Positions 22,401 through 33,250 of a stretch of 64,000 bases of DNA are shown here, piece by piece. The number at the start of each line of letters is the position of its first letter. The first letter of the stretch is position 1. Source of the DNA: Heliopora coerulea (Eukaryota > Cnidaria > Anthozoa > Scleralcyonacea > Helioporidae). The notes below the pieces were generated by a model. That model worked only from the letters and a program-made list of their open reading frames with translations, was not told the origin of the DNA and made no database searches. Both the position numbers and the translations under genes were made by a program. Where the stretch lies: positions 659,001 to 723,000 of the forward strand of contig JASJOG010000147.1 in the NCBI GenBank assembly GCA_030142905.1. Reading direction: 5' to 3'.

Positions 22401-22679
22401 CCGATGATCTGGACAATTTTGTGATGGATAAAAACTGATGAGAACCAGCCACTGGGAACAATCTTCAGTCATCGGCATCATTAGACGTAAATCGCTGGAA
22501 TAAAGGGGCATGTGCAAGCGACCAGGACTGCTAACTCACCACTTACAGGTGCTAAAAATAGACATTTATTCCTTTGAAAAAAGCTCCATCTAACCCACGA
22601 CTGCCGGGTTCTTTTGCATCTCATTTAATTTGTCAACAGCGATGAATTTTGCGTCAACATGATTTTTTTTGCCCATATG

Positions 22680-22985
22680 TAACCGGGATTTTTTCTTAAA
22701 TATCATGTCAGAAATTTTTCCAATAGTTCTGGCGGGAATGATTCCGAGTTGATTTGAAGACAAACCAGATTGAGGTAAGTTCTACTAAAGATTTAGAACT
22801 GTAATCTACTGCATGAAGACGTTGTAAAATCTTCTCAACGTTTATAGTTACTAGCTAAAAACAGGGAAGTAAAGCTAAGCCACTATCTCGAGTAACAAAC
22901 AGCTCAATTGGAAGCAAAGAAGGCAGTTTAATAAATTATTTATTAACGCCGTTTGTTCAATGTTTACGGGAAAGTATTTTATTTA
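22680..22985. repeat. Dispersed repeat, family A copy 2
   Basis: Shares ordered blocks with 240-600: GAGTTGATT, ACAAACCAGATT versus ACAAACTAGATT, GTAAAGC versus GTAAACC, and AATAAATTATTTATTAACGCCGTTTGTTC-like text. Without the long hairpins of copy 1. Confidence 0.5.
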
Positions 22986-24230
22986 GTTTTCGATTCTTTC
23001 CCCACAAGCCTCTCTTTCGGTAAGGTTGATAGATAAATACGTTGATACAAATCTTCTCAATACTTACCATTGGTTACTATGTGTGTAGTTATTGTTGGGG
23101 ATAGGGACCAAAAAATGACCCCCTTTTTCAAATTTCACGTTACACCCTTGGTCCAGAAGCACAGGATGTGATAGGGTATCCTGTAATGTATGTATGTTTC
23201 TTTTCTTCATAAAGCTTACAATTTATGTGCAACCTGTATCCTTAGGTGAACGAGGATGGTATCTAAGGTTGGCTGTAATTTGAAAAACAAAAATTTTAGT
23301 TAATTACTGTAAACCTACAATTCTGTTTTCAATTTAATGTCAGCTGAGCTCTACTAGTTTCCATAAAGATTCATATCCCCCTACCCCAAAGGAAATTTCA
23401 GAACTGGAAACGGAAGGAATCAAAATAAAGGTTGTTTTCTGAGTCATTTTTATGCTTGTTTTAACCCTGTAATGGGCAGGGCTCATGCCTTTGCAAGGGT
23501 CAAATTTAAAATTTTCAGTCCAAGGGCAAAATGTCTGAAGATATTGCCTTGAAATTTGGTTATTCTCTTACATTTTTGTTTTACCTACATTAGGTCAAGC
23601 ATTTGCGAATAGTAGGCATCTGAATACCTCTAATGTATAAATTGGAACATAGAGAGATTAAAATTTGCAGAACACTATGTTCAGTAACCTAAGGTTGCTT
23701 ACTGCATGAAATGTACAGTGTAGAATATTGGAAAAACTTAACAGTTTCATTTTTCAACATAGATTTCTATTTCTGATGATAATTGTTGTAAGGGGTTGAG
23801 AGGTATGTTTATTAGTTGGCAAAATTTCTTGGCTCTGAATTTTGGCAAATGCTTGCCAATCCTTGGGAACTCAATTGCCAGTCAAAACTGGACACTGAGT
23901 TAGTGAAAGTACTTTCCTGTCTGTGGACATCTGCTGGCTATCATTGGCCATGTCTGTGATGTCTGCAACTAAATTTGACTTTTGCTTTGATGAGCAAAGT
24001 TGTTTGATGTTAGCCAGAGAAAAATATCTCACTGCACTCTTGCCCTTTATTAGGTTATAGTGGCCATACATGTACACTCAAGGATCATAATAAACATGGC
24101 CATGAATTTTCAGTAGGCTGAATGGGATGTGCTGTAGTTTTTATCAATTGAAAAAGTTCTGAAGAGCTTCAGTAAAAGACAAGTTGAATGCTATTAGATT
24201 GTGCAACATTGACCAATGACATTTCATAAA
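22986..24230. other. Non-coding interval
   Basis: AT-rich sequence with no gene or repeat I can support. Confidence 0.5.
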
Positions 24231-24517
24231 TACAACAACAACAACAACAGTCATTTTACGGCTGTTTTCCCTGCTTACGCAGGGGTTGGAAGGTGACTCT
24301 ATACAGCAGCCTCCTCCACCTCTCCCTATCCTTTGCATCTTCCCTTTTCAACCTGCACTCTCTCATGTCCCTTTCCACCACCTGGCTCCATGTTACCTTT
24401 GGCCTTCCCTGTCTTCTCTTACCTTCCACCTCAAATGACATGATCTTTTTCACCCAATCATCATCATCCTTCTGCAGCACATGTCCCAACCATCTTAGCC
24501 TATTCTGTTTCAATGTT
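24231..24517 (-). mobile_element. LINE 3' end with GTT tail and target duplication
   Basis: The minus strand encodes the tail of a non-LTR reverse transcriptase: RLRWLGHVLQKDDDDWVKK, EVEGKRRQGRPKVTW, then DAKDRERWRRL. A GTT repeat tail follows at about 24232-24250. The flanks CAATGACATTTCATAA (about 24213) and CAACGACATTTCAGAA (about 24518) agree at all but two positions and look like the target-site duplication. The copy therefore entered as a 290 bp 5'-truncated insertion. Endonuclease and RT palm are absent. Confidence 0.88.
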
Positions 24518-24539
24518 CAACGACATTTCAGAAAGTTAT

Positions 24540-26286
24540 GTAATCCTATTAATACAATTATTTGTGTACTGGCAGATGATATGGGTCACTAGATAAAGTC
24601 TGATGTGATGCATATTAACCAATATTATTACATGAGCTTCAAGCCAAACCCAGCAGGACTATGGATTTCAATAGTCCAATTGAGCAACAGTCAACACATT
24701 ACAAAATTATGTGGAACACATTTCAAAAAGCAGTTATCGACAAAGATGCTTAATGTTATAAAATGTGATTTGGGTTGTGAATACGTGTAGGAGCTGGCTA
24801 CCTTGAACAATTGATTTCTCTATATTAAAATACATTACAATTTAAAGTATATGTCTTGCCTCAAATTGGTTACATGCACCAAATATTCTGTTATTTGAAC
24901 TTGAATTACAGTCTTAAATGGCACCACAATGATGATTATTTTACTATTTTAACAATCATCAACATTTAATAACTGCTTATGGCTAAATATTTCATAATTT
25001 GCAATTAGTCAATATCTTTCTGTACAAAAAAGAAAGAATTTTTTTTTTTCTTATCTCTTGATTAGTTTTTGATGGTTTTTGGGGCACAAAAACAATCAGA
25101 TGTTAATCCAGACAAACATGATTACAAAACCACCATGGCACAAATGTCACAAGTTGAACACTCCTGTTCTCAAATGAACAACAGACACTGTAGTACTGAC
25201 CTTGACTATCAAAAGCAGAAATTATCAGATGTGTCCAAAATTATTACTATACTGAATAAAACTACGGGTCTAATTTTCAGCAAAAATGCCAATCATGTCA
25301 CATTTGTTAGTGTTGAATGTCCTGAAAACGTTGACACCTTCCTGTAGTATCACGTCATACTGCCTGAATATATCAGATGAACTAGCGCTTTCCAGCATAT
25401 AGGTAAAAGACTTCTTTGAGAACTTTTTTACACCAGCTGTTTGCCTGTTACAGTCTGACACAGTGACTCAAAACGCCCCATTAGTGTAGAAGACAAATTA
25501 CAGTGTGGCTTTCCCCAGCCAGGCTCACGTATTATCGCACTCCATGGAGAAAAAGCAATTCCCAAGTCCACTGTAACACATCAATGCGACGGCAGCGATG
25601 AATACTATGGTACAAATAGTACAAGGTCTTCTTTCAAGAAAGAAACTTGCCAAATACAAGGTCATAAACATCGAATGATTTTGAAGCAAAAAAGGATTCG
25701 CAGGTTTCGGGATCAGTAATAGTGGAAGCAACCATTGCAGACAATACATCTTGATTTAGAAACAGACTTTCTTGCGATAGGCAACACGCCGATATTAAGT
25801 TTATAGTTGAGTTTAACACCTAGAACAGTTTGAACAACTCATCTTCGACACACCGAAAGAAATGACGGCCGCTTAGATTAGAATTAATAGGAGACCTGAG
25901 GACGAATCGAGTAGGTTGCTTGCATGGCGAAAGATCCGAAAATCTGCGCCGCAAAGGCGAAAACTCAGTCATATCAAACTGGGAGAGTTTTTTCACATCA
26001 ATATTCCTGTGAGGTAAAAACCTCCCCGTTGGACAGAAGAGCACATCTGATTGGAAAACTCAACTACAATGGCTCCGAGTGCAAACCTTCCGAAAATAAT
26101 GTTCAAGGACACTATATTTGTCGTATAAAGTGCGAAAATTTGGGCGCTATTCCGCTCGCCATTTTCTCCCCGCATTTTTATATTAAAGCTCTGCGCTTAT
26201 TGGTCAGATCCGAACCATATGAATAAACGTTCATATTTTTGGTTTATAAAATTTTCAGTACCGAAGTAATAACTGAATTAACTCAT
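24540..26286. other. Interval upstream of the RNF146-like gene
   Basis: AT-rich to about 25800, then CpG-richer, which may be the promoter region. The stretch 25069-25347 is open after TTCTTATCTCTTGATTAG, a possible splice acceptor, but the protein is unknown to me. On the minus strand an ATG at about 25971 opens 50 codons (MTEFSPLRRRFSDLSP at its start), stopping at 25820 and open again in the same frame to 25634. It could be a head-to-head neighbour's first exon; support is weak. Confidence 0.35.
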
Positions 26287-26383
26287 ATGACGATGGCTGA
26301 ACGTGTTACTTTTGAAAAGAATAGTTCAGAAGTTGATAAGGACAACGAAAAATCTTCAGTTGACAGAAAGGAAAGAACGAACG
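26287..26383 (+). CDS. RNF146: RNF146-like E3 ligase, exon 1
   Basis: Opens with ATG at 26287 (a second ATG two codons later). It encodes 32 codons of a charged, disordered leader (MTMAERVTFEKNSSEVDKDN at its start, ending in ERTN) and finishes with one base of a split Gly codon. GTTTGT at 26384 is the proposed donor; reading on hits a stop two codons later. The split is phase 1. Exon 2 begins with the two bases needed to complete Gly, so the join gives an uninterrupted 274-residue protein. The link is inferred from phase, orientation and the lack of an ATG at the start of exon 2, not from transcript data. An extra exon between the two is possible. Confidence 0.65.
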
Positions 26384-27550
26384 GTTTGTAGCAGTATTAA
26401 AACCACAGTTTAGTTTTCATTTAAATACATTTGAGTATTTGGCAGGCAAGATGGCTACTAGAGGTCAAGATAGTTGGTGAAATGTAGTTCAGTAAGCCCT
26501 TAAAAGAACTACCAAAACTAATATATTTAACAATGCTATCTCTTAAGCTTCAGTGGGATGATATTTCCAATTTCAGTCTTGGCAGCTTCATGGTTTAGGA
26601 GTACCTTGTTAAAGTATTAATAAAGTATACCTAGGAGTGGGGTTGAAAGGTTTGGGGGTATTGGCTAACCAAGCTTGGATTGGCTGCTGTGCTGCCATGT
26701 TGTGCCATCTTGTCATAAAACAATGACTGGCAGTAATTTTGTAGTACAACATTACAATGGCCAGTATACAGTAAGTCTGCATCTAATCCTTCCTGATTCA
26801 TTGGTCCCATGGTCTCTCCTCTTAGTGTATGGTAGATACGAATGTGATACTTTCCAGTGTATATATTATCAAGGAATTTATGGGAGTTTTCCTCATTACA
26901 AGTTTGTCCCTACAAGTTCACCCCCAATCTTATATTAACTTGTGACAGTGAAAAAGTTAGTGCCCAGTCCTTTACTAGTATGCTTCCAAGTTTGATATAT
27001 ACTCTTGTTTGTAATTGTATTTAACACATTGCAGACTAATTCCCAAATTGCTTTTTCCTTTCATTTCTAAATTATACATTCAATTTACAATAACAATTTT
27101 ACAGTAATGGGTATTTCAATTGCCAACTGCTTTTGTGACCATGTTGACTTATCACTTAACAAACTTTCAAAACATGTTTTTCCATTCTCAAGATATTAAG
27201 AACAGGAAGACATGCCATTGCAAATGAGTTCTGGATTATGTTGTAATTGAAGCTATGGTACATTTTTCATGAGAGATTTTTTAGATAGTAAAGAAAAAGT
27301 CCTTTAATATAAGTCATTTTTTTCCCTAGACTAACTGTATCAGACCCAATCTTACTGATTACTTTGCTGGAGACTTTTTGCAACTGTGTGTAAAATTAGG
27401 CACTAACTGGTAACAAAGTTAGGGAAAACTGGTAGCTAATATTAAATGAGGGTGAACTTACTGAGAGCAAACTTGTAATGAGGCCAGACTGGCTGCATCA
27501 GGTCATAAAAATGGAGTGCTGTATAGGCAGTGTGGAAATCGATGTGAAAT

Positions 27551-27711
27551 AATCAGAAAGGTCTGAGTACTGCTGAAATGTGAGAGTGGTTTTCTAACGT
27601 TTTGAGCAAAGGCTCTTTGTCAGAGAGTTTTTTTCTCTCTGATAGAGAGCCTTTGCTCGAAACATTAGAAAACCACTCTCACATTTTGGCAGTACTCAGA
27701 CCTTTCTGATT
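27551..27711. mobile_element. Foldback with 75 bp arms and hammerhead-like core
   Basis: Almost the whole 161 bp folds back on itself around a T-run. The outer ends are AATCAGAAAGGTCTGAGTAC and its complement. The right arm reads CUGAUAGAGAGC, a CUUU loop, then GCUCGAAAC (27639-27663). The left arm carries the complementary version. GAGC and GCUC can pair. Confidence 0.85.
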
Positions 27712-28574
27712 GCATCAGGTTATAGCTGACTGTGCTTTAATGGGTTCAAATGGAACATGTGCCACATGCTAAAAAATACCTATTTTAGCCAAATACTGGG
27801 CTATAGTTGCAACAGTAAATTTACTTTGTTACTCCACTGCCTTCTTTAAGTTTTTATAACAATAGAATGTCTGCAGAGTGAACAAAGGTGTAACATTTCC
27901 CCTCCCATTATTGATTTCCAGCAGTATGGCCTAGGATTCCATTGGCTAGTCTTTGCCATTTGAGGGTGTATTGCAGCATTGCAGTATTTGCAGATATGTT
28001 TTAAAAGCAAAAGACCCCTGAGGAAATGAGAGGGGGCACATTTTTTGAGACCATAGGACCCCAATGGGCCTGGTCAGGGAGTATCAGAGACAATTTGGTT
28101 CAATTTTTTTGACATGTTTTCTTGAATATTTGTATGTTTCATACCAGAACTTATTTGGAATGCTTATGCATGTTCTGGTTTAGAAATGATGAAGGTGGTA
28201 AAGAGTGGAATTTCAAATATGTCAGGGCCATTTTTGCATTCAAGTGAGATATTATGATTGGCAAAACTTTTTTCCATACATCAAATTAAAATCAAATTCA
28301 AATAATTTTGCCACTTTTTTACAGCACCTTTGCTGGCTTCCTTTGACATGTTTATTAGCCCAAACAATTGCAGGGAAAAAGTTTGCATGTCAAACGGTGT
28401 CAAATTAATAATTAACAATAATGATAATTAATAATTCCTCAAAGAAATATGGCAAATTCCCAATATGAGTACATTCAGTACAATATTACTACAAGATCAA
28501 AAAATATGTCACAGCTAACCAAATATTAAAATATACCAAAGAATCACAACTATTACAGTATGCTAGCCACATCA

Positions 28575-28665
28575 GAAAATTGTGATTCATGATTTTGTTT
28601 GAATTTTCTGAAATTTTGAACATGAAAGTCAAAATTTTATTCATGAATCACGAATCATGAATTGT
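28575..28665. repeat. AT-rich interrupted palindromes
   Basis: TTGTGATTCATGATTTT and GAATCACGAATCATGAATTG form overlapping inverted repeats, probably a small foldback relic. Confidence 0.5.
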
Positions 28666-29384
28666 TAAATTGAATGTTGCCTAGTGCAAGGATACTGTAG
28701 TGTATACATACTTTACATCTCTTGGTACGTGCAGAGTAACAGTATCATTTGACTTAGTCTAGGATAAATTAAACACCTGGGTCTTGTTAATATTGTTGAC
28801 TTTTACGTGGAGTGAGAAGAGGTTTAAATTAAGTTTAGGCTACCTGATTTTTTCAATAATGATTATCAGCTGGTCATTTGTGATTCTTTCATGCCATGGT
28901 GTAAAATTATTTGCAAGAACATTAACTTGTGGTCTTCTTGAACAGCTTGTCTGAGAGTTTGCTAGATGTTTATCAGGGTCCAAATTAGTTTGAGTAAAAT
29001 TGTCTGGTATTAGCCAGAGTACAATAATTGAAGACTGAATCAGCTGGGGAATAGTTAATAACATGGCAAACAATGAAACAAAACTCAGGACTGCACATTT
29101 TCCTTTGGGAAAATCTATGCACCATATTCATTGTTTTCATATGACTGTCATTTACATCTGCTTATTTAGGGCAATAGCTTTTTACTTGTTATGTTATTTC
29201 TAACTTCGATAATATTTTTGCTTGCTATGAAATTATTTAAACCTTTTGACTATTGTATTTGATTTTCCTTATTGCTGACTAAATTTTCCATTAAGTAACA
29301 CATGGGTTAAAGTGTCCTTCAGACCCCATTCAAGTTTACTGATTTACATAGATTATTTAATTACTTATTAACCAAGTGTGAGGT

Positions 29385-29683
29385 CAGGGGTGTAGTTTAT
29401 GGATGTGTGTGGAGGGTGTGACACCCCCCAAATTTGTTAAAAAAATAGGAAATTTGGGGCAAAATTTGGTTTGGTAAGGTAGGTCAAAATCCTTTTTGGG
29501 TAGTAGTTTACATTTGACTTGCGTATTAGTGCTGTGGGGGCGAAGGTACACCATACATGGCTCAAGTGTGTGTCAAATTAAATTAGGGCAATTTTTGGTA
29601 GGGTACAATATTTGGGCAAGTTAAGCTAGACCCCCCCCCCACACACACACACACACACAATAAAAATGGGTTGACTATACCTG
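29385..29683. mobile_element. GGGCGTAGTT-type MITE, copy 1
   Basis: The ends CAGGGGTGTAGTTTAT and GGGTTGACTATACCTG are imperfect inverted repeats. The interior matches the copy at 32930-33250 block by block (AAATT-GGGCAAAATTTG, AGGTAG-TCAAAATCC-TTTTGG, GTCAAATTAAATT-GGGCA). A C10 run followed by an AC repeat (29631-29659) lies near the right end. Confidence 0.75.
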
Positions 29684-30269
29684 TGTGCAAGGTCTGTATG
29701 GGAAAATGGAAAGTTGGAAAATACATTGCAGACAGTGATTTGAAATATTCCAAGTAGCTAGCTGGCATGGACTAACCCAATTCTCTAACTTATGTTATAT
29801 AACAAAACGCATCCTATGCATGCTGATTGGATAAGCCCTATTTTCACAGAGTATAGAGACACACTGAAGTCATTTGAGTACCGACACAATAATGTTGCCA
29901 CGAAAATTCGAAAAAAACCTTGGTTATTTTGTAAAACAAATAAGAAATATCTTTTCTGTCTCTACAGTATGCTGCCATAGAAGCATTCATGACGCCACTT
30001 AGCCGGAAAAATACTAAAAATCACTCGGCTACGCTTCGTGTTTCCACTTGTCATTTTTCCAGTTGAAATGGTGACTTTCATGTTTCTATCACGCCACAGA
30101 GACACTCAAGCTATTTTCTCTTTGTTAAATTTAGGAGGGTTGAGTTTGATAAAGTATAAGTTTTAATTAAGTTTGACAAAGTATAAATTTTAATAAAGTT
30201 TGATAAAGTATTACTTTACGTGAATCAGTACACGCTGTATACAACGCATTCTATTGCCATTATATTTTT

Positions 30270-30790
30270 ATAAAGTAAATGGTTTGAACAAGTGAACTCT
30301 AAAAAGACTGGAACGGTACCTCGTTATGTCTGGCCTTACAACTGAGTAAAGCCGTCATGGGGGCAGCCATGTGGGTCAAAAACACGCGTGGGAAAAAAAT
30401 TCGTGCTGAATTTTTATTTTTCATGGACAGTTAATTCTAACAAATATGCAGTCCTAACGACATTATCTTTCACTTTAATAAGGACAAAAAAAGAAAACTG
30501 TCAAAAAAATCCGAAATTTGTGTTAAGTTTTTCACAATAGGTTGCGTGTTTTATCGCGTAGTGGAATGGGATGTCCTGCAAATTGACCCACATGTCAGCC
30601 TCCATGATGGCTTCAAAATACAGTCTGCAGGTATCGTTCCAGTCTTTTTAGAGTTCAATGATTTGAACCCGGGCGAGTCGACATATGTTGGTGATGATAG
30701 ATCGTCCTAGTTAGTGTGGTATTAAGGACTGTTGGTGACTGAAATTTTGACGACCTCAGCGGCGGTCATCTTCAGAGTCAGCCTATTTAT
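30270..30790 (-). mobile_element. Foldback family TCGTCCAGG (F2), split by a nested element
   Basis: In reverse orientation, the family tail (AAAGTAAATGGTTTGAAC) lies at 30272-30289 and resumes at 30657 after an inserted foldback. It continues through ATAGATCGTCCTAGTTAG to ACTGAAATTTTGACGACCTC and CATCTTCAGAGTC near 30775. On the minus strand the last part reads CUGAAGA then a stem-capable segment, with AAAAU where other copies have GAAAC. Confidence 0.7.
30290..30656. mobile_element. Nested foldback, about 370 bp, with 12 bp target repeat
   Basis: The ends TGAACTCTAAAAAGACTGGA and TCCAGTCTTTTTAGAGTTCA are inverted copies. The complementarity continues inward (GCCGTCATGGGGGC / GCCTCCATGATGGC, then ATGTGGGTC / GACCCACAT). 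Flanking repeats AATGGTTTGAAC (30278-30289) and AATGATTTGAAC (30657-30668) differ at one base. No coding content. Confidence 0.85.
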
Positions 30791-30879
30791 GACTTTCCTT
30801 ACTTACATCTTATTAATTGTTTTGTTATGGACATTCGCAGTTGATTGGCTATCTTTCTCACGTGATTACACTATACATA

Positions 30880-30945
30880 AAAACCTCGCTTAGTTTTGAT
30901 TTCACTTTCACGTTTCACTCCGAGGAAGAGCCTTCGCTCGAAAAG
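30880..30945 (+). repeat. CTTCGCTCGAAA hammerhead-like relic
   Basis: TCCGAGGAAGAGC, CUUC, GCUCGAAAAGUCAG at about 30919-30948. GAGC pairs with GCUC. The same core occurs at 2990-3030 and 27639. Confidence 0.45.
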
Positions 30946-31857
30946 TCAGTTTTCCTTCTTTATACCTATTTTTGGCAGTGCACAACACTTTTGCTGTTTC
31001 TATTTAACTCCACGTGGTTATTTTTCCTTTTCTGATTGTTCATTAAAACATTTTCACTTCATATATTGTCAAAACTTTTAATTTAAATTCCACACAAACA
31101 AGGCTTTTTTGAAATTCCCCCACCCTGAGAGTGCAGTACTACAAATATCCGACCGCTTATCAACCAATCACATTGCAGGATTTTCGCATTCGGACCGCTC
31201 GCTGCCACAGCCTTATAACAAGTTAGTTCATTAACGTTGAGGTTTTAATGCTCAATTGACTGTGGTTACTTGTATAGCTTGAAGATATCGCTAAATAGAC
31301 TGCATCATGTCAAACCTAAATTAATTCTCTTTGGCTGGTTCCCTAAGGTAATTTTTTTAACAGAGGACTGGTAACTAACTATGGCTTGGCACGCATGCGT
31401 AGACAGTGATCTTGACGAATCGTTACTCTATCAGGTCAAAACCGTCTGCGCCAATACAAATGTTAAAATGCTACTGCGATGGAAAAATCGTCTTGTAGAT
31501 TCTGACATAATTTCAAAATACGTTTGAGATGAAGAAAAATGGCGTTCTTGGTTTGTCAATATCTCGTCTAGTTCCAGAAATATTATGTATGGAGACGGAA
31601 GGGAACTTTTGACGGCTCTTGTTCACCTTAGCCCGTGTTTTAACGCCCGTGTGCCTCGCAGTCCCACAACGTCGATATTAATGCCCTCGACCGAAGGCCT
31701 AGCGGCTTTCGGACGGCGGTTCGTACCCACAGCGAGAGGAATATAGAAGTTTCAGAAATCTACCTTGGCACCTTAAATTTAATAGATTTTGCTGGCTTAG
31801 CGAGGATTTATCGAAATGATTTTATTTAATGAGGGAATTACTAACATTGTCGTTTTT

Positions 31858-32092
31858 AGATGCTTGTGACAGTTGATCGTCGTGGTTAGTGTAGTCTTGA
31901 GAACGACTGTTGGTGTTGGTAGAAGTGACTGACGTTTTGTCGACCTCACTTGACTGTAAAGATGGCTGCCGCTGAGGCCGTCGAAGCGTCAGTCACTTCC
32001 ACTAACAACAGTCTTTCTCAAGACTACAGTAACCTGGACGATCAACTTTCAGTGACATCTAACGATACTCCCAGATTCAAATCATTTACTTT
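31858..32092. mobile_element. Foldback family TCGTCCAGG (F3) beside the RNF146 acceptor
   Basis: The left arm (GTTGATCGTCGTGGTTAGTG, GTCTTGAGAACGACTGTTG) and right arm (CAACAGTCTTTCTCAAGACT, AACCTGGACGATCAAC) enclose a second inverted segment around CGTTTTGTCGACCTC. The tail ACTCCCAGATTCAAATC, ATTTACTTT is as in F1. The 12 bp repeat ATTGTCGTTTTT flanks it at 31846-31857 and 32093-32104. Confidence 0.82.
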
Positions 32093-32123
32093 ATTGTCGT
32101 TTTTGGTTTTTATGTTTTGAAAG

Positions 32124-32851
32124 GCAGCGAAGGTTCAGATGAGGAGACAAAAGTAGAGGCAGAGCCGATTCCGGACTGTCCTGTTTGTCTGCAGACGTGC
32201 TCTTATCCAGTCAAGTTAGCATGTGGCCATATCTTTTGCTTTTTGTGCATCAAAGGAGTGGTATTTCGCAGCAAACGCTGTGCTATGTGCCGGCAGGATG
32301 TTGACTTGAACTACTTCGAAAGCCCTGTTGTCGTCAAATTTTCCGATAAAACAGCAATGGAAGGTGTGGAAGAAGAGACCGTGGACACCAGTGACAAATA
32401 TCAATGGTATTATGAAGGCCGTAACGGATGGTGGCAGTACGATGAATCATCCTCAGCGGAACTGGAGAAAGCTCACAAAGACTGCAAAAGATCATGTGAG
32501 CTGCTTATTGCCGGGTTTCTATATTTCGTCGATTTTGAAAATATGGTACAGTTTAGGAAAACCGAACCAGGCCGTCGAAGACGAATTAAACGAGACGTTA
32601 TTGATGCGGAAAAGAAAGGCGTCGCTGGATTGAGGGTCCAGCATGAAGGTAATCGAAGAATGGCGACTGCTTCTAGAACTAACAGTAATGCAAGCAGTGA
32701 TAATCACGGGCAGACTTTCAGAAGAAGTTGGAATAGACAAAGGTCTGAGACACCTAGTGTTGTTGAAGCGTTACCCGTTAATAGGTTGGTAATTGGGTCA
32801 TCATCGGATGACGATACGCCAGCTCAACGAAATAGTAACGCCAGTAGTTAG
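32124..32851 (+). CDS. RNF146: RNF146-like RING-WWE E3 ubiquitin ligase, exon 2
   Basis: Encodes the body of an RNF146/Iduna-type ligase, which binds poly-ADP-ribosylated proteins (for example axin via tankyrase) through its WWE domain and ubiquitinates them through its RING. The C3HC4 RING is complete at about residues 51-88 of the joined protein: CPVC, CGH, FCFLC, CAMC. The WWE domain follows at about 120-205, with YQWYYEGRNGWWQYD and LLIAGFLYFVDFENMVQFR, then RRRRIKRD and KKGVAGLR, all hallmarks of this family. The tail is Ser/Asn-rich and ends at the stop 32849-32851. There is no ATG before the RING in this exon, and GAAAG at 32119-32123 fits a splice acceptor. This supports joining to 26287-26383. 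Human RNF146 also has its coding part mostly in one exon. Identification is firm; the exon boundary is inferred. Confidence 0.92.
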
Positions 32852-32929
32852 CGATGTATGTTTCTTATATATCATGTAAATCATGCATGGTCAAGTGTCT
32901 CATATCTCTTTAAGTTCCAGTAGTACCAG

Positions 32930-33250
32930 ATGCGTAGTTTATGGGGGTGTAGGGGAAGTAGCGCCCTCCCCGAAGTTTCTCAAAAAAACAAAATTCGGGC
33001 AAAAATTCGGGCAAAATTCGAGGAAAAAAATTCGGGCAAAATTTGACCCTACTGAGGTAGTTCAAAATCCCTTTTGGTTACTGGTTTATATTTAATTTAC
33101 GTACTAGGGCTGAGGAAGCGAGGCTATACCATGCAGGTGCATGACCTGAATGCGCGTCAAATTAAATTCGGGCATTTTTTGAAAGGACTCCATATTCGGG
33201 CGCATTAAGCCGGATAACCCCCCGTGAAAACGGGTTAACTACGCCCCTTA
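32930..33250. mobile_element. GGGCGTAGTT-type MITE, copy 2
   Basis: It begins ATGCGTAGTTTATGGGGGTG and ends GGGTTAACTACGCCCC, with inverted termini around GCGTAGTT. The interior parallels 29385-29683 and has an extra local duplication of AAATTCGGGCAAA. It lies about 80 bp beyond the RNF146 stop codon, so it may be transcribed in the 3' UTR. Confidence 0.8.

Larger units (their letters stand above)
26384..32123 (+). other. RNF146: Intron 1 of the RNF146-like gene
   Basis: A 5.7 kb intron filled with repeats: hairpin 27551-27711, palindromic AT-rich sequence at 28575-28665, MITE 29385-29683, nested foldbacks at 30270-30790, and a foldback at 31858-32092. The last one ends about 20-30 bp before the proposed acceptor (AAAG at 32120-32123). 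No other exon recognised. Confidence 0.6.

Noticed and set aside
25525..26044. Minus-strand frames upstream of RNF146, in one frame apart from a TAG at 25820
   Set aside because: A head-to-head gene is conceivable, but no domain or convincing donor site was found.
25924..26226. 100-codon plus-strand frame before RNF146 exon 1
   Set aside because: Lies in the CpG-richer presumed promoter, overlaps the minus frame, matches nothing known.
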